NCBI GenBank assembly: GCA_038065635.1
Contig: JBBTQP010000032.1
Coordinates: 1 to 6,347, forward strand
Origin: JAHJFW01 sp038065635
Lineage (GTDB): Bacteria > Patescibacteriota > Patescibacteriia > 2-12-FULL-60-25
Length of the DNA: 6,347 bases
Direction: 5' to 3'
Shown one piece after another: positions 1 through 5,246 of this stretch (its first letter is position 1; the number at the start of each line of letters is the position of its first letter). The position numbers and the translations under genes are program-made. The notes under the pieces were generated by a model. That model was not told the origin of the DNA. It worked only from the letters and a program-made list of their open reading frames with translations, and searched no databases.

Positions 1-38
1 TAGATTGCCACGCCCCTGCTGGGGCTCGCAATGACGGA
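1..38. repeat. Dispersed palindromic repeat, left copy
   Basis: This 38-bp unit is identical base for base to 6295-6332. It begins TAGATTGCCACG and ends CTCGCAATGACGGA. The core GCCCC-TGCT-GGGGC is a perfect 5-bp stem with a 4-nt loop, and outer ATTGC/GCAAT pairs enclose it, so each copy is an imperfect palindrome. Elements with TTGCCACG...CGCAATGAC arms are, from memory, common intergenic repeats in several bacterial groups. There is no coding capacity and no transposase nearby. It lies beyond the terminator of the last gene. Confidence 0.85.
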
Positions 39-62
39 AAAAAATGATAAAATTCTGATATG

Positions 63-91
63 AAAAAGCCCCGCGACTTGCGTCGGGGGGC
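63..91 (-). terminator. Rho-independent terminator after the frameshifted gene
   Basis: Read on the minus strand, GCCCC-C-CGAC pairs with GTCG-C-GGGGC around a GCAA tetraloop. There is one C/C mismatch in an otherwise perfect stem, and a run of five T follows. It starts about 22 nt after the TGA at 114-116. That it terminates this gene supports the view that the -1 frame ending at 116 is the true end of the transcript's coding part. Confidence 0.85.
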
Positions 92-113
92 GTTGTGAGT
101 AGCCGTCCTGCGA

Positions 114-545
114 TCAGGACGACTTGGACTTGGCGGCCATGAGGTCCTGCGCGAGGCGCCGGTTGGCGTTGTCGAGGGCGTCGATGAACGTCATCTCGAC
201 CAGTTCCGGCGACTTGCTCATCTCGAGCAGCGACTCGGTCGTGTACGTCGCGTGATCTCGGAACATGAGGTACGCGGCCATGACTTTCGTCCGGAGTTCC
301 TCCGGATTGACCCAGACTCGCTCCGTGAGCATGAGCGAGAGTCCTCGCAGCACGTTGAGCGGGAGCTTGGCGAAGAAGTCCGCGTGGATCTTCGCCGCCT
401 TGAGCTTCAGGATCAACCCGCTGCGCTCTTGGAGCTGTTCCGCCGCGTCTTCCTTTTCGCCGCCGTTGCCATTTTGCGAGCTTGGCGGCGCAGATGTCGG
501 ATGGTTGGCCTCCTGAGCTTGCGTCAGCTCAGGTGCCTCTACGCT
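114..545 (-). CDS. C-terminal domain in the -1 frame, joined to the upstream gene by frameshifting
   Basis: This open frame has no convincing start of its own. From the slip site it gives 143 residues. It begins with an acidic, Ser/Pro/Gln-rich linker (about the first 40 residues), then a helical, protein-like region containing ERVWVNPEELRTKVMAAYLM and SPELVEMTFIDALDNANRR, and ends in a Lys/Ser tail. Upstream of about 552 the same frame turns into an Arg/Gly-rich shadow of the gene in the other phase, so the ATG at 785 is not credible. The first in-frame ATG after the slip lies far inside the helical region. The V/TPEEL-type motif resembles one in the upstream frame (VVTPEELVKYV), suggesting the same repeat family. 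Function is unknown. Fused to the upstream frame it makes a product of about 425 residues. Alternatives are a broken gene, a sequencing error at the C4A4 run, or initiation at a non-standard AUC codon 4 nt after the GGAGG. Confidence 0.7.
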   Translation of the reverse strand, partial: SVEAPELTQAQEANHPTSAPPSSQNGNGGEKEDAAEQLQERSGLILKLKAAKIHADFFAKLPLNVLRGLSLMLTERVWVNPEELRTKVMAAYLMFRDHATYTTESLLEMSKSPELVEMTFIDALDNANRRLAQDLMAAKSKSS

Positions 546-563
546 TTTGGGGATTCGTCCTCC
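507..563 (-). promoter_or_regulatory. Candidate programmed -1 ribosomal frameshift signal
   Basis: Reading the minus strand, an internal GGAGG (559-563) is followed after 7 nt by the heptamer C CCA AAA (545-551). The heptamer is in the canonical X XXY YYZ phase relative to the upstream frame. GCG and the zero-frame TAG (539-541) come next. A 7-nt spacer leads to a stem-loop: outer GGC/GCC (535-537 with 507-509), a small internal loop, then an inner 8-bp perfect stem CCTGAGCT/AGCTCAGG (526-533 with 512-519) with a GACGCA loop. SD, slippery heptamer and stem-loop in this order is how E. coli dnaX drives -1 frameshifting. Slipping changes CCA-AAA to CCC-AAA and continues with AGC in the -1 frame. 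Use in vivo is inferred. Confidence 0.7.
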
Positions 564-1390
564 GTCTTGGGCGGGGCGGCCAAGCTGTCGAGCGCCACGT
601 CCACATCCTCGTCGGATTCGGAGTTGACCGTCACCTCGGGCGACGGCTCGGTGTTCGAGACCGCCGCCGGCTCGGGCTTGTCCACGAACTCGTTGCGCTC
701 GGCCATGGGCACGATCACGCCCGCGTAGATGTGGTCGAGCGGCACATACTTCACCAGCTCCTCGGGCGTCACCACTCCGAGCCACACCGCATCGTGCTCC
801 TCGCGGGTCTTGGGGTTGGCATCGCGAACCGCGTTGATGGCGCGGTCGAGCAGCTCGTCGGGCAGATGCTCGAGGAGCGCCTTGTAGCCCACGCCAACGA
901 TTACGTGGGTCGGGGTGAGCAGGCCGGTCTTGAGGCCAACCTCCAGCACGAACCGCATGTGCTCGCGGTTCCTCGTGGTTTCCGCCTCGACCTTGGTCTC
1001 CACCCAGTACTCGCTACCGGTTTCGAAGGACCAGAGCGATTGGGTGTCCAGGTTGAGGACGCGGTCGTCCGGATCGAAGTTCTCGAGCGCGTTCTCGGGC
1101 AGGCACACCAGCTCGTCGAGCGCGATCTGCAACGAGACCGCTGCGTGCGCCGCATCCATCTTGAACGCGATTTTCGGGTGCATGTTCGTGCACGGTTCCA
1201 GGATCTTGGCGCGCAGATCCGGATCCAGCGATGCCATGATCACGGCGCATGAGAACGTGGCCGTCTTGCCGCTGACGTTGACGAAGTCGGTGCCCTCGCG
1301 AACACAGGTCTTGAGACTGTGCACGTGGACCTCGGAGAGGAACCGCTGCCATCCTTCGGGCAGCCTGGATTCGGTGATCTGTTCGCTCAT
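539..1390 (-). CDS. Unknown helical-repeat protein, zero-frame product (283 aa)
   Basis: I do not recognise the family. The ATG at 1388-1390 has a strong SD (AAGGAGG) 4 nt upstream. There is no signal peptide or membrane segment, so it is probably cytoplasmic. Residues 97-122 align without gaps to residues 103-128 of the product of 1561-2373, sharing P-E, L, P, L-D and LWSF. Residues about 145-183 (VLEVGLKTGLLTPTHVIVGV) match a second unit of that protein, and residues 204-225 (GVVTPEELVKYVPLDHIY) look like a further unit. Residues 237-283 are a low-complexity tail rich in Glu, Asp, Ser and Pro. The tail runs through the frameshift site and carries on with the same character in the -1 frame, as expected of one interrupted linker. 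The gene is markedly GC-rich (40 of 60 bases at 781-840). It has its own promoter and terminator, so it is monocistronic. Function is unknown; a scaffold or protein-binding role is only a guess from the repeats. Confidence 0.85.
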   Translation of the reverse strand: MSEQITESRLPEGWQRFLSEVHVHSLKTCVREGTDFVNVSGKTATFSCAVIMASLDPDLRAKILEPCTNMHPKIAFKMDAAHAAVSLQIALDELVCLPENALENFDPDDRVLNLDTQSLWSFETGSEYWVETKVEAETTRNREHMRFVLEVGLKTGLLTPTHVIVGVGYKALLEHLPDELLDRAINAVRDANPKTREEHDAVWLGVVTPEELVKYVPLDHIYAGVIVPMAERNEFVDKPEPAAVSNTEPSPEVTVNSESDEDVDVALDSLAAPPKTEDESPKA

Positions 1391-1394
1391 CTTG

Positions 1395-1401
1395 CCTCCT
1401 T
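1395..1401 (-). promoter_or_regulatory. Strong Shine-Dalgarno site
   Basis: AAGGAGG on the minus strand lies 4 nt before the ATG at 1388-1390 and fixes that start. It contrasts with the metabolic genes at 2481-6227, where no such site is seen. Confidence 0.85.
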
Positions 1402-1424
1402 AGGCGCAGTGTTTGTTGCTCGGT

Positions 1425-1445
1425 GGTTTATGAAGAAAGTGAAGG
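1425..1445 (-). promoter_or_regulatory. Leader element shared with the paralogous gene (copy 1)
   Basis: On the plus strand this reads GGTTTATGAAGAAAGTGAAG. It aligns with GGTTGTGAAGAACGTGAAAG at 2400-2419 with one gap and a few changes. Both lie in the 5' leader of the two paralogous genes, about 25-35 nt before the start codon and downstream of the candidate -10 box. It may be a conserved regulatory or translation-enhancing leader, or leftover similarity from gene duplication. Confidence 0.45.
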
Positions 1446-1460
1446 TACAAACGTGGCGTG

Positions 1461-1489
1461 AGATTGGCAGAATATGCCCAAAATGTCAA
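1461..1489 (-). promoter_or_regulatory. Candidate sigma-70-type promoter
   Basis: On the minus strand there is a perfect TTGACA (1484-1489), a 17-nt spacer and CAATCT (1461-1466) as a moderate -10 box. It sits between the terminator of the upstream gene (1518-1549) and the ATG at 1390, predicting a leader of roughly 60 nt. The -35 box is strong and the -10 box weak. Confidence 0.55.
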
Positions 1490-1517
1490 GAGGATCCGCG
1501 TTTTCCTCGAATATATG

Positions 1518-1549
1518 AAAAAACCCGCATAACGTGGCAGTTACGCGGG
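1518..1549 (-). terminator. Rho-independent terminator after the first paralog
   Basis: On the minus strand CCCGCGTAAC pairs with GTTATGCGGG (10 bp, one G-U) around a TGCCAC loop. Six T follow. It begins 11 nt after the TGA at 1561-1563. It separates the two paralogous genes into different transcripts. Confidence 0.9.
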
Positions 1550-1560
1550 AGTGGTGAGGG

Positions 1561-2373
1561 TCAGCGACCGTAGATGAACGAGTACGTCGTATCCGAGATT
1601 TCGTCCGGACCGGGCCTCGCGGAATCCGGGGGCCTTGTGGACCATAGACCGTAGACGACCTCGATCTTCGGGTTCACGACTTTTCCCCAAAGGATTTTCG
1701 GGATCCGCCGCACCACGGTAATAAGCGTGATCTTTTCCAGAATCACGTGGTCGATGGACGTTCCGGTCCCGCAGCTCTCGCGTATCTTGTCGAACAGGTC
1801 TTCCTGTTGCCATGAAAACAGGAGTTTGCGTAGCTCGCCAACCCCTATTCCGTCAACGACGTCGGTTTCCGTTATCAGGCCGTGTTTGAGAGCGGAGAAT
1901 AGAATGACCGCGAGGTAATCGCTCTCTGCTCGAAGAATTTGCGGATCCACGCCTTTACGGATTCCGTGCCAGACGGGTCGTGCGGTTGCGAAAGACCACA
2001 ACAGTCTGTGATCCAGGTATCTCGCGCATTGCTCCGGAGTCATGGTGTTCAAAACCTCCTCCGGCTTGATCATTCCTTGCGTAATGAGAAGGTGCAGAAT
2101 GTCACCACACACCTCCACGGGCAAGTCGAAAGAGATCGGCTCGTCGTCGTAGCGAAGCTTGTGGAGAATGCACCCCCTAAGCGCGCTGCTTCCGGAAAGC
2201 GACCGCATCAAAGCGCGCGCAGTCAGGAATTCCTGGTCGAAGAGCAGCTTGGGATCGAGCAGTCCCTTTTCGTACCCTGCTGCAAGTATCTCCGCAATGA
2301 AAGCGCCGACTCCTTCCAGAGCCGACTGCCCACGGGAGCTTGGCGGTCCTCCCGATCGGTCATTTCTCTGCAT
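1561..2373 (-). CDS. Unknown helical-repeat protein, paralog (270 aa)
   Basis: I do not recognise the family. The ATG at 2371-2373 has AAAAGGAG 5 nt upstream. The protein is predicted soluble and mostly helical. Three similar units of about 40-45 residues, spaced about 65 residues apart, are visible by eye. The first is residues 23-65 (IAEILAAGYEKGLLDPKLLF), the second 90-130 (DILHLLITQGMIKPEEVL, ending RLLWSF) and the third 154-197 (VILFSALKHGLITETDVV). Each shows a hydrophobic helix, then G-L/M-I/L-x-P/E-x-x-V/L, then a second helix. Units two and three align with the product of 539-1390, so the two genes are paralogs. The C-terminal 70 residues are basic, then Pro-rich, and have no counterpart in the other protein. 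It has its own promoter and terminator. Function is unknown; helical repeats of this sort often bind proteins or nucleic acids, which is inference only. Confidence 0.85.
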   Translation of the reverse strand: MQRNDRSGGPPSSRGQSALEGVGAFIAEILAAGYEKGLLDPKLLFDQEFLTARALMRSLSGSSALRGCILHKLRYDDEPISFDLPVEVCGDILHLLITQGMIKPEEVLNTMTPEQCARYLDHRLLWSFATARPVWHGIRKGVDPQILRAESDYLAVILFSALKHGLITETDVVDGIGVGELRKLLFSWQQEDLFDKIRESCGTGTSIDHVILEKITLITVVRRIPKILWGKVVNPKIEVVYGLWSTRPPDSARPGPDEISDTTYSFIYGR

Positions 2374-2378
2374 CGTCG

Positions 2379-2386
2379 CTCCTTTT
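2379..2386 (-). promoter_or_regulatory. Shine-Dalgarno site of the first paralog
   Basis: AAAAGGAG on the minus strand is 5 nt before the ATG at 2371-2373 and supports that start over internal ones. Confidence 0.8.
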
Positions 2387-2399
2387 GGTTGGAGTGTGG

Positions 2400-2419
2400 G
2401 GTTGTGAAGAACGTGAAAG
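2400..2419 (-). promoter_or_regulatory. Leader element shared with the paralogous gene (copy 2)
   Basis: This counterpart of 1425-1445 lies in the leader of the gene at 1561-2373, 26 nt before its ATG. See the description of that copy for the alignment. Confidence 0.45.
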
Positions 2420-2433
2420 AAAGTTCAGAGCAG

Positions 2434-2462
2434 AGCATTACAAAAAAAACCGCTTTCGTCAA
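2434..2462 (-). promoter_or_regulatory. Candidate promoter with extended -10
   Basis: On the minus strand TTGACG (2457-2462), a 17-nt spacer and AATGCT (2434-2439) are preceded by TGT, giving a TGn extended -10. The spacer includes eight consecutive T. The -10 hexamer is poor (3 of 6), so confidence rests on the -35 box, the TG motif and the position between aldolase and the next gene. Confidence 0.45.
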
Positions 2463-2464
2463 GA

Positions 2465-2503
2465 TTAGCCCCTCCGCCCATCAGCCCTTTAGCCCCTCCG
2501 CCC
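2465..2503. repeat. Tandem direct repeat, period 24, across the aldolase stop
   Basis: TTAGCCCCTCCGCCC occurs at 2465-2479 and again at 2489-2503. The inner copy encodes part of the aldolase tail (Ala-Glu-Gly-Leu) and the outer copy lies beyond the stop codon. A local duplication, or insertion of a short GC-rich dispersed element, probably changed the end of the gene. Confidence 0.7.
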
Positions 2504-3413
2504 TCCCTACGCTCCCAAACAACCTCATCTTTCTCATGGCTGTCTCTTTCATTAAAATAGTCGCCGGCTCGAGCAGCTTTCTCGGGTCTATAACTTTTGG
2601 AAAATCGTCGACCGCCTCTCTTACGCCAGCGGTAAACGCGAGCCGCAGATCGGTATCGATGTTTATTTTCGCCACACCGTTCCTGATCGCCGCTTTGATA
2701 TCTTGATCAAGTACGCCGCGAGCTTCTCCGAGTTTCGCGCCGTGACGTTCCGCGAGTTGTTTGACATCCTCTCTCACGCCGGACGCGCCGTGGAGCACGA
2801 TCGGGAGCGCGACGAGCTTGGCTATTCTTTTTAGTCGCTCGATATCCAAATGGGTTTCTCCAATAAACTTAAAAGCTCCGTGCGATGTCCCAATTGCAAC
2901 GGCCAAAGAATCGCATCCTGTCTCCTTCGCAAATCGCGCCGCCTCTTCCGGATCCGTGAGCTTTGCGTCGCGTTCCTCAACGCTCACAAGGTCTTCGATT
3001 CCAGCGAGCGCGCCGATTTCCGCTTCCACGGATGCGCCTTTTGCGCGCGCGAGCTTGACTGCGGTTTTCGTGAGCGCGACGTTTTGTTTGTAGGGGAGCG
3101 AGGAGCCGTCCAACATTATCGAGGTGTAGCCGTTTGCAAGCGCGAGTTTTACGTAACGAATTTCCTTGCCGTGATCGAGATGCATGGCCACCGGAATTTT
3201 TCCTTTAGCCGCAACTCGAATCATGGCCGCGAGATATTCGATCCCTGCGTAATCTATGGCGCCTTCCGACGTCTGGATGATGACCGGCGATCGCATTTTC
3301 TCCGCCGCGGACATTACCGCTTTCAGAATCTCCAGATTGTTCACGTTAAACGCCGGAACCGCATAGCGTTTTGCGCGAGCCGGGACGAGGAGTTTTTTTG
3401 TGGTAACGAGCAT
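2481..3413 (-). CDS. fba: Class II fructose-bisphosphate aldolase
   Basis: It cleaves fructose 1,6-bisphosphate to dihydroxyacetone phosphate and glyceraldehyde 3-phosphate, or runs in reverse, in the cytoplasm; class II enzymes need a divalent metal, usually zinc. Motifs in order are AFNVNN (21-26), MHLDHG (77-82) with presumed catalytic Asp80 and metal ligand His81, SIMLDGSSLP (98-107), VEAEIG (129-134) with presumed ligand Glu132, IGTSHGA (174-180) with His178, VLHGASG (206-212) with His208, and the phosphate-binding INIDTDLR (250-257). Length (310) and all metal ligands fit an intact enzyme of the GatY/FbaA family. Tagatose-bisphosphate aldolase is a possible alternative. The start at 3413 gives the expected N-terminus although no SD is visible. 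It lies 37 nt after the kinase gene and is the last gene of the probable sugar-phosphate operon. The final residues EGLKG come from a tandem repeat. No clear terminator follows. Confidence 0.95.
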   Translation of the reverse strand: MLVTTKKLLVPARAKRYAVPAFNVNNLEILKAVMSAAEKMRSPVIIQTSEGAIDYAGIEYLAAMIRVAAKGKIPVAMHLDHGKEIRYVKLALANGYTSIMLDGSSLPYKQNVALTKTAVKLARAKGASVEAEIGALAGIEDLVSVEERDAKLTDPEEAARFAKETGCDSLAVAIGTSHGAFKFIGETHLDIERLKRIAKLVALPIVLHGASGVREDVKQLAERHGAKLGEARGVLDQDIKAAIRNGVAKINIDTDLRLAFTAGVREAVDDFPKVIDPRKLLEPATILMKETAMRKMRLFGSVGRAEGLKG

Positions 3414-3414
3414 A

Positions 3415-3430
3415 TTTGTAGGTTTGTAGG
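3415..3430 (-). repeat. Octamer tandem repeat just before the aldolase start
   Basis: On the minus strand CCTACAAA occurs twice in direct succession, followed by T and then the ATG. It occupies the place where an SD would be expected, and none is present. It may be a slippage-prone site or an unstructured A-rich initiation region. Confidence 0.6.
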
Positions 3431-3453
3431 GGCGTATCCTTGCGATCGCCCTA
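3427..3453 (-). repeat. Hairpin element at the kinase-aldolase junction
   Basis: On the minus strand TAGGGCGATC and GAT-A-CGCCCCTA pair around a GCAAG loop, with a bulged A and a small irregularity. The 5' arm contains the kinase stop codon TAG. No T-run follows, so it is unlikely to be a terminator. The GTAGGGGCG...CGCCCTA pattern resembles intergenic palindromes seen in many bacteria (from memory). A role in transcript stability or in coupling the two genes is possible. Confidence 0.5.
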
Positions 3454-4473
3454 TTTATTAGTACCTACTTTCGGCAACGTGTGTTCAATTATCGTTGGTT
3501 TGATGCGGGAGAATTTTTTTAGGACTTTTTGCATTTCATTTTTGGTAAGCAGTCCCTTTTGCGGACCGTAATGCTGGATTACGCTCCAGCTGTTGGCGGT
3601 TCCCCAACGAAGCGCTTCGTTCAGTGGCTCTCCGGAAAGAATCGCGGCGGTCATGCCTATCGCGAAACTGTCTCCGGCGCCGGTTTTTTCCAGAGGCGTC
3701 GCAGGGAAGATCGGTATGTGGTAATGACGCGTTCCGTTGTGGCATTCGGCGCCGTTTTTTCCATCCGTAATCACGACAATTTTTGCGCCAATGGCGGAGA
3801 ATCGTTCCATCATACAAAGCGTGGTTCTGTCTCCGTCCGGTAAAAGGTGGTGCGCTTCGTCCAAATTGAGAATGAAAAGATCGCTGCGAGCTATCAGCCC
3901 ACTGATTGCCTTAAGGCCGCTAAGAATATGAGTCGTACCGGGTTGGAAAGCGAAAAATGTTTTCGGACTCGCTTTCAAATGTTTGAGTACCGCGCGGTTG
4001 AACGACGCGTGCTTTTTCCCCATGGCCGTGTAGTAGATGCCACGAGCGCTTGAAAGCTTCGGGAGCATGTATTTTCGTGGCTGGAAATACACGAACTGCG
4101 TCCGCTCGCCAGAATAGTTCAAAATCGTGGCTTCGCTCGTCGGGTGCGTGGGATCCACTTGAAGATATTTGCAGCTGACTTTGTCACGCATTAATGCGTC
4201 GTGCGAATGTTCGCCGGCAAGGTCGTCACCGACCCAGCTTACAAGCGCGGATTTCAATCCCAATCGCGACGCGCCGACCGACGCGTTACTGGCATTTCCG
4301 GCGGCAGGAACCTTGATTACTTTTGAGACAGCGATTTTCTCCGCGTACTCGAAGCAAAGACGATTTCGTTCCTTGTCCAGAAGTACGCTCTCGCCGTCTT
4401 CCTTAATCATGTAGAAAACGTCACGAAGCGATTCGCCGATGGAAATAATGTCAAAGGACGGTTTTTTTGACAT
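3451..4473 (-). CDS. PfkB-family carbohydrate kinase
   Basis: It is a ribokinase-like ATP-dependent kinase that transfers phosphate to a sugar, sugar phosphate or nucleoside. Evidence in order: an N-terminal strand IISIGESLRD (9-18); the substrate-side motif AAGNASNASVGASRLG (57-72), where the family usually has GG-x-x-x-N; VSWVGDDLAGE (78-88); NLDEAHHL (203-210); ITDGKNGA (235-242); and the signature KTGAGDSFAIG (263-273), with Asp268 as presumed catalytic base and GAG forming the anion hole. Length (340) is slightly above the usual 300-330. The product is cytoplasmic. The ATG is 6 nt after the preceding gene's stop, so translation is probably coupled; no SD is seen. The neighbouring aldolase and transketolase make a phosphofructokinase-like role attractive, but ribokinase, fructokinase, 1-phosphofructokinase or nucleoside kinase activity cannot be excluded by eye, so I give no gene symbol. 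Confidence 0.92.
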   Translation of the reverse strand: MSKKPSFDIISIGESLRDVFYMIKEDGESVLLDKERNRLCFEYAEKIAVSKVIKVPAAGNASNASVGASRLGLKSALVSWVGDDLAGEHSHDALMRDKVSCKYLQVDPTHPTSEATILNYSGERTQFVYFQPRKYMLPKLSSARGIYYTAMGKKHASFNRAVLKHLKASPKTFFAFQPGTTHILSGLKAISGLIARSDLFILNLDEAHHLLPDGDRTTLCMMERFSAIGAKIVVITDGKNGAECHNGTRHYHIPIFPATPLEKTGAGDSFAIGMTAAILSGEPLNEALRWGTANSWSVIQHYGPQKGLLTKNEMQKVLKKFSRIKPTIIEHTLPKVGTNK

Positions 4474-4479
4474 AAGACG

Positions 4480-5235
4480 TTAGCCGTTGAGGCGGTGAAT
4501 GAGGTCGGCGATTTCTTGCAATAATTGTTGATTCCTCGCATTGAGTTCCGGATTCTCTTGAGCGTCTTTGTGTCCCGAACGTACGCGTTCCGCGTATATT
4601 CCTTCTACATGTTGCAATGCCTCTTTAGTTCCGGGAGGCACTGGTTTATTTAATCCCAACGCTTCTTGGGCGCCAATAAGCGCAAGCTGTCCTAGCTCTA
4701 ATTTAGCAGTAGCAGCTTTTGAGGATTTTTTTTGTTCATCCGTGTATTGAGTCGTATCTTCCGGAGTCCATTCGCCGTTTAGAATAATGCCTCTCCTTGA
4801 TGTCCAGGGGCGTGTAGCATCAAGATATTGTTTATTGAGCGCACTCGTTTCTGATCGCAGTTCAGAAAGGGCGGATTTTAGCACATTTCGGTCTCGTATT
4901 TTTTCCGGCGATTCTTTAGGTCGCTGTTTATCCGGAGCGCCTTCTTTTTTTGGTCTGTACAATCCTTCTTTTTTCGCGATGCTTCGAAGCATTTCAGATT
5001 GTTCCGGTGTTAGCTCCACCCTTTTTCCGGGGTTCGCGCCTTGCGTGAGATAGAACTCCTTTTCTTCATCTGTATACTTATCAAAATTCGGCGGGAGATC
5101 TTCACTGGGAATAATCCTCTTATCTAAGTCTTTTTTTGCCGGGGTAGTAGGCGTTTCCCCTTTTGGAAATTGAGCATTTCCCATGTTCCTCATTTTTGGA
5201 CTTGGTGGAGCAGACATCATTGATTCTTTGAACAT
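4480..5235 (-). CDS. Unknown helical protein inside the sugar-phosphate operon (251 aa)
   Basis: I do not recognise this protein. It has no signal peptide, membrane segment or catalytic motif. Residues 1-50 are Pro-, Met- and Lys-rich and probably disordered. Residues 54-92 contain two charged helices (YTDEEKEFYL and LTPEQSEMLRSIAKKEGLY). Residues 93-114 are a Lys/Pro/Glu-rich linker. Residues 115-140 are a likely helix or short coiled coil, 165-195 an Ala/Leu-rich helix, and 205-250 a helical tail ending in QQLLQEIADLIHRLNG. It lies 11 nt after the transketolase stop and 6 nt before the kinase, so it is co-transcribed with enzymes. No SD precedes the ATG at 5235; the double ATG at residues 6-7 is an alternative start. 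It is more AT-rich than its neighbours (24 G+C in 60 bases at 4681-4740), which could mean an insertion into the operon. Function is unknown. Confidence 0.8.
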   Translation of the reverse strand: MFKESMMSAPPSPKMRNMGNAQFPKGETPTTPAKKDLDKRIIPSEDLPPNFDKYTDEEKEFYLTQGANPGKRVELTPEQSEMLRSIAKKEGLYRPKKEGAPDKQRPKESPEKIRDRNVLKSALSELRSETSALNKQYLDATRPWTSRRGIILNGEWTPEDTTQYTDEQKKSSKAATAKLELGQLALIGAQEALGLNKPVPPGTKEALQHVEGIYAERVRSGHKDAQENPELNARNQQLLQEIADLIHRLNG

Positions 5236-5246
5236 ATTGAGTATTA

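Noticed and set aside
552..785. N-terminal 77 residues of the minus-strand frame starting at the ATG at 785
   Set aside because: It is Arg/Gly-rich and entirely out of phase with the well-supported zero-frame gene, so it is a shadow; only the part after the slip site looks like protein.
482..1252. Long plus-strand open frame of 256 codons opposite the frameshifted gene
   Set aside because: The translation is Arg/His/Gly/Val-rich without a domain pattern, and the opposite strand has a strong SD, promoter and terminator. Long antisense frames are expected in GC-rich coding DNA.
1541..1813. Minus-strand open frame overlapping the end of the first paralog
   Set aside because: It is out of frame with a protein showing repeat and paralog similarity, and it runs through the terminator hairpin.
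2442..2456. Terminator for the aldolase operon at the minus-strand T8 run
   Set aside because: No stable stem can be drawn immediately before the T-run; the run lies inside the spacer of a candidate promoter.
3427..3453. Terminator between the kinase and aldolase genes
   Set aside because: The hairpin has no following T-run on the minus strand and sits inside a tight gene cluster.
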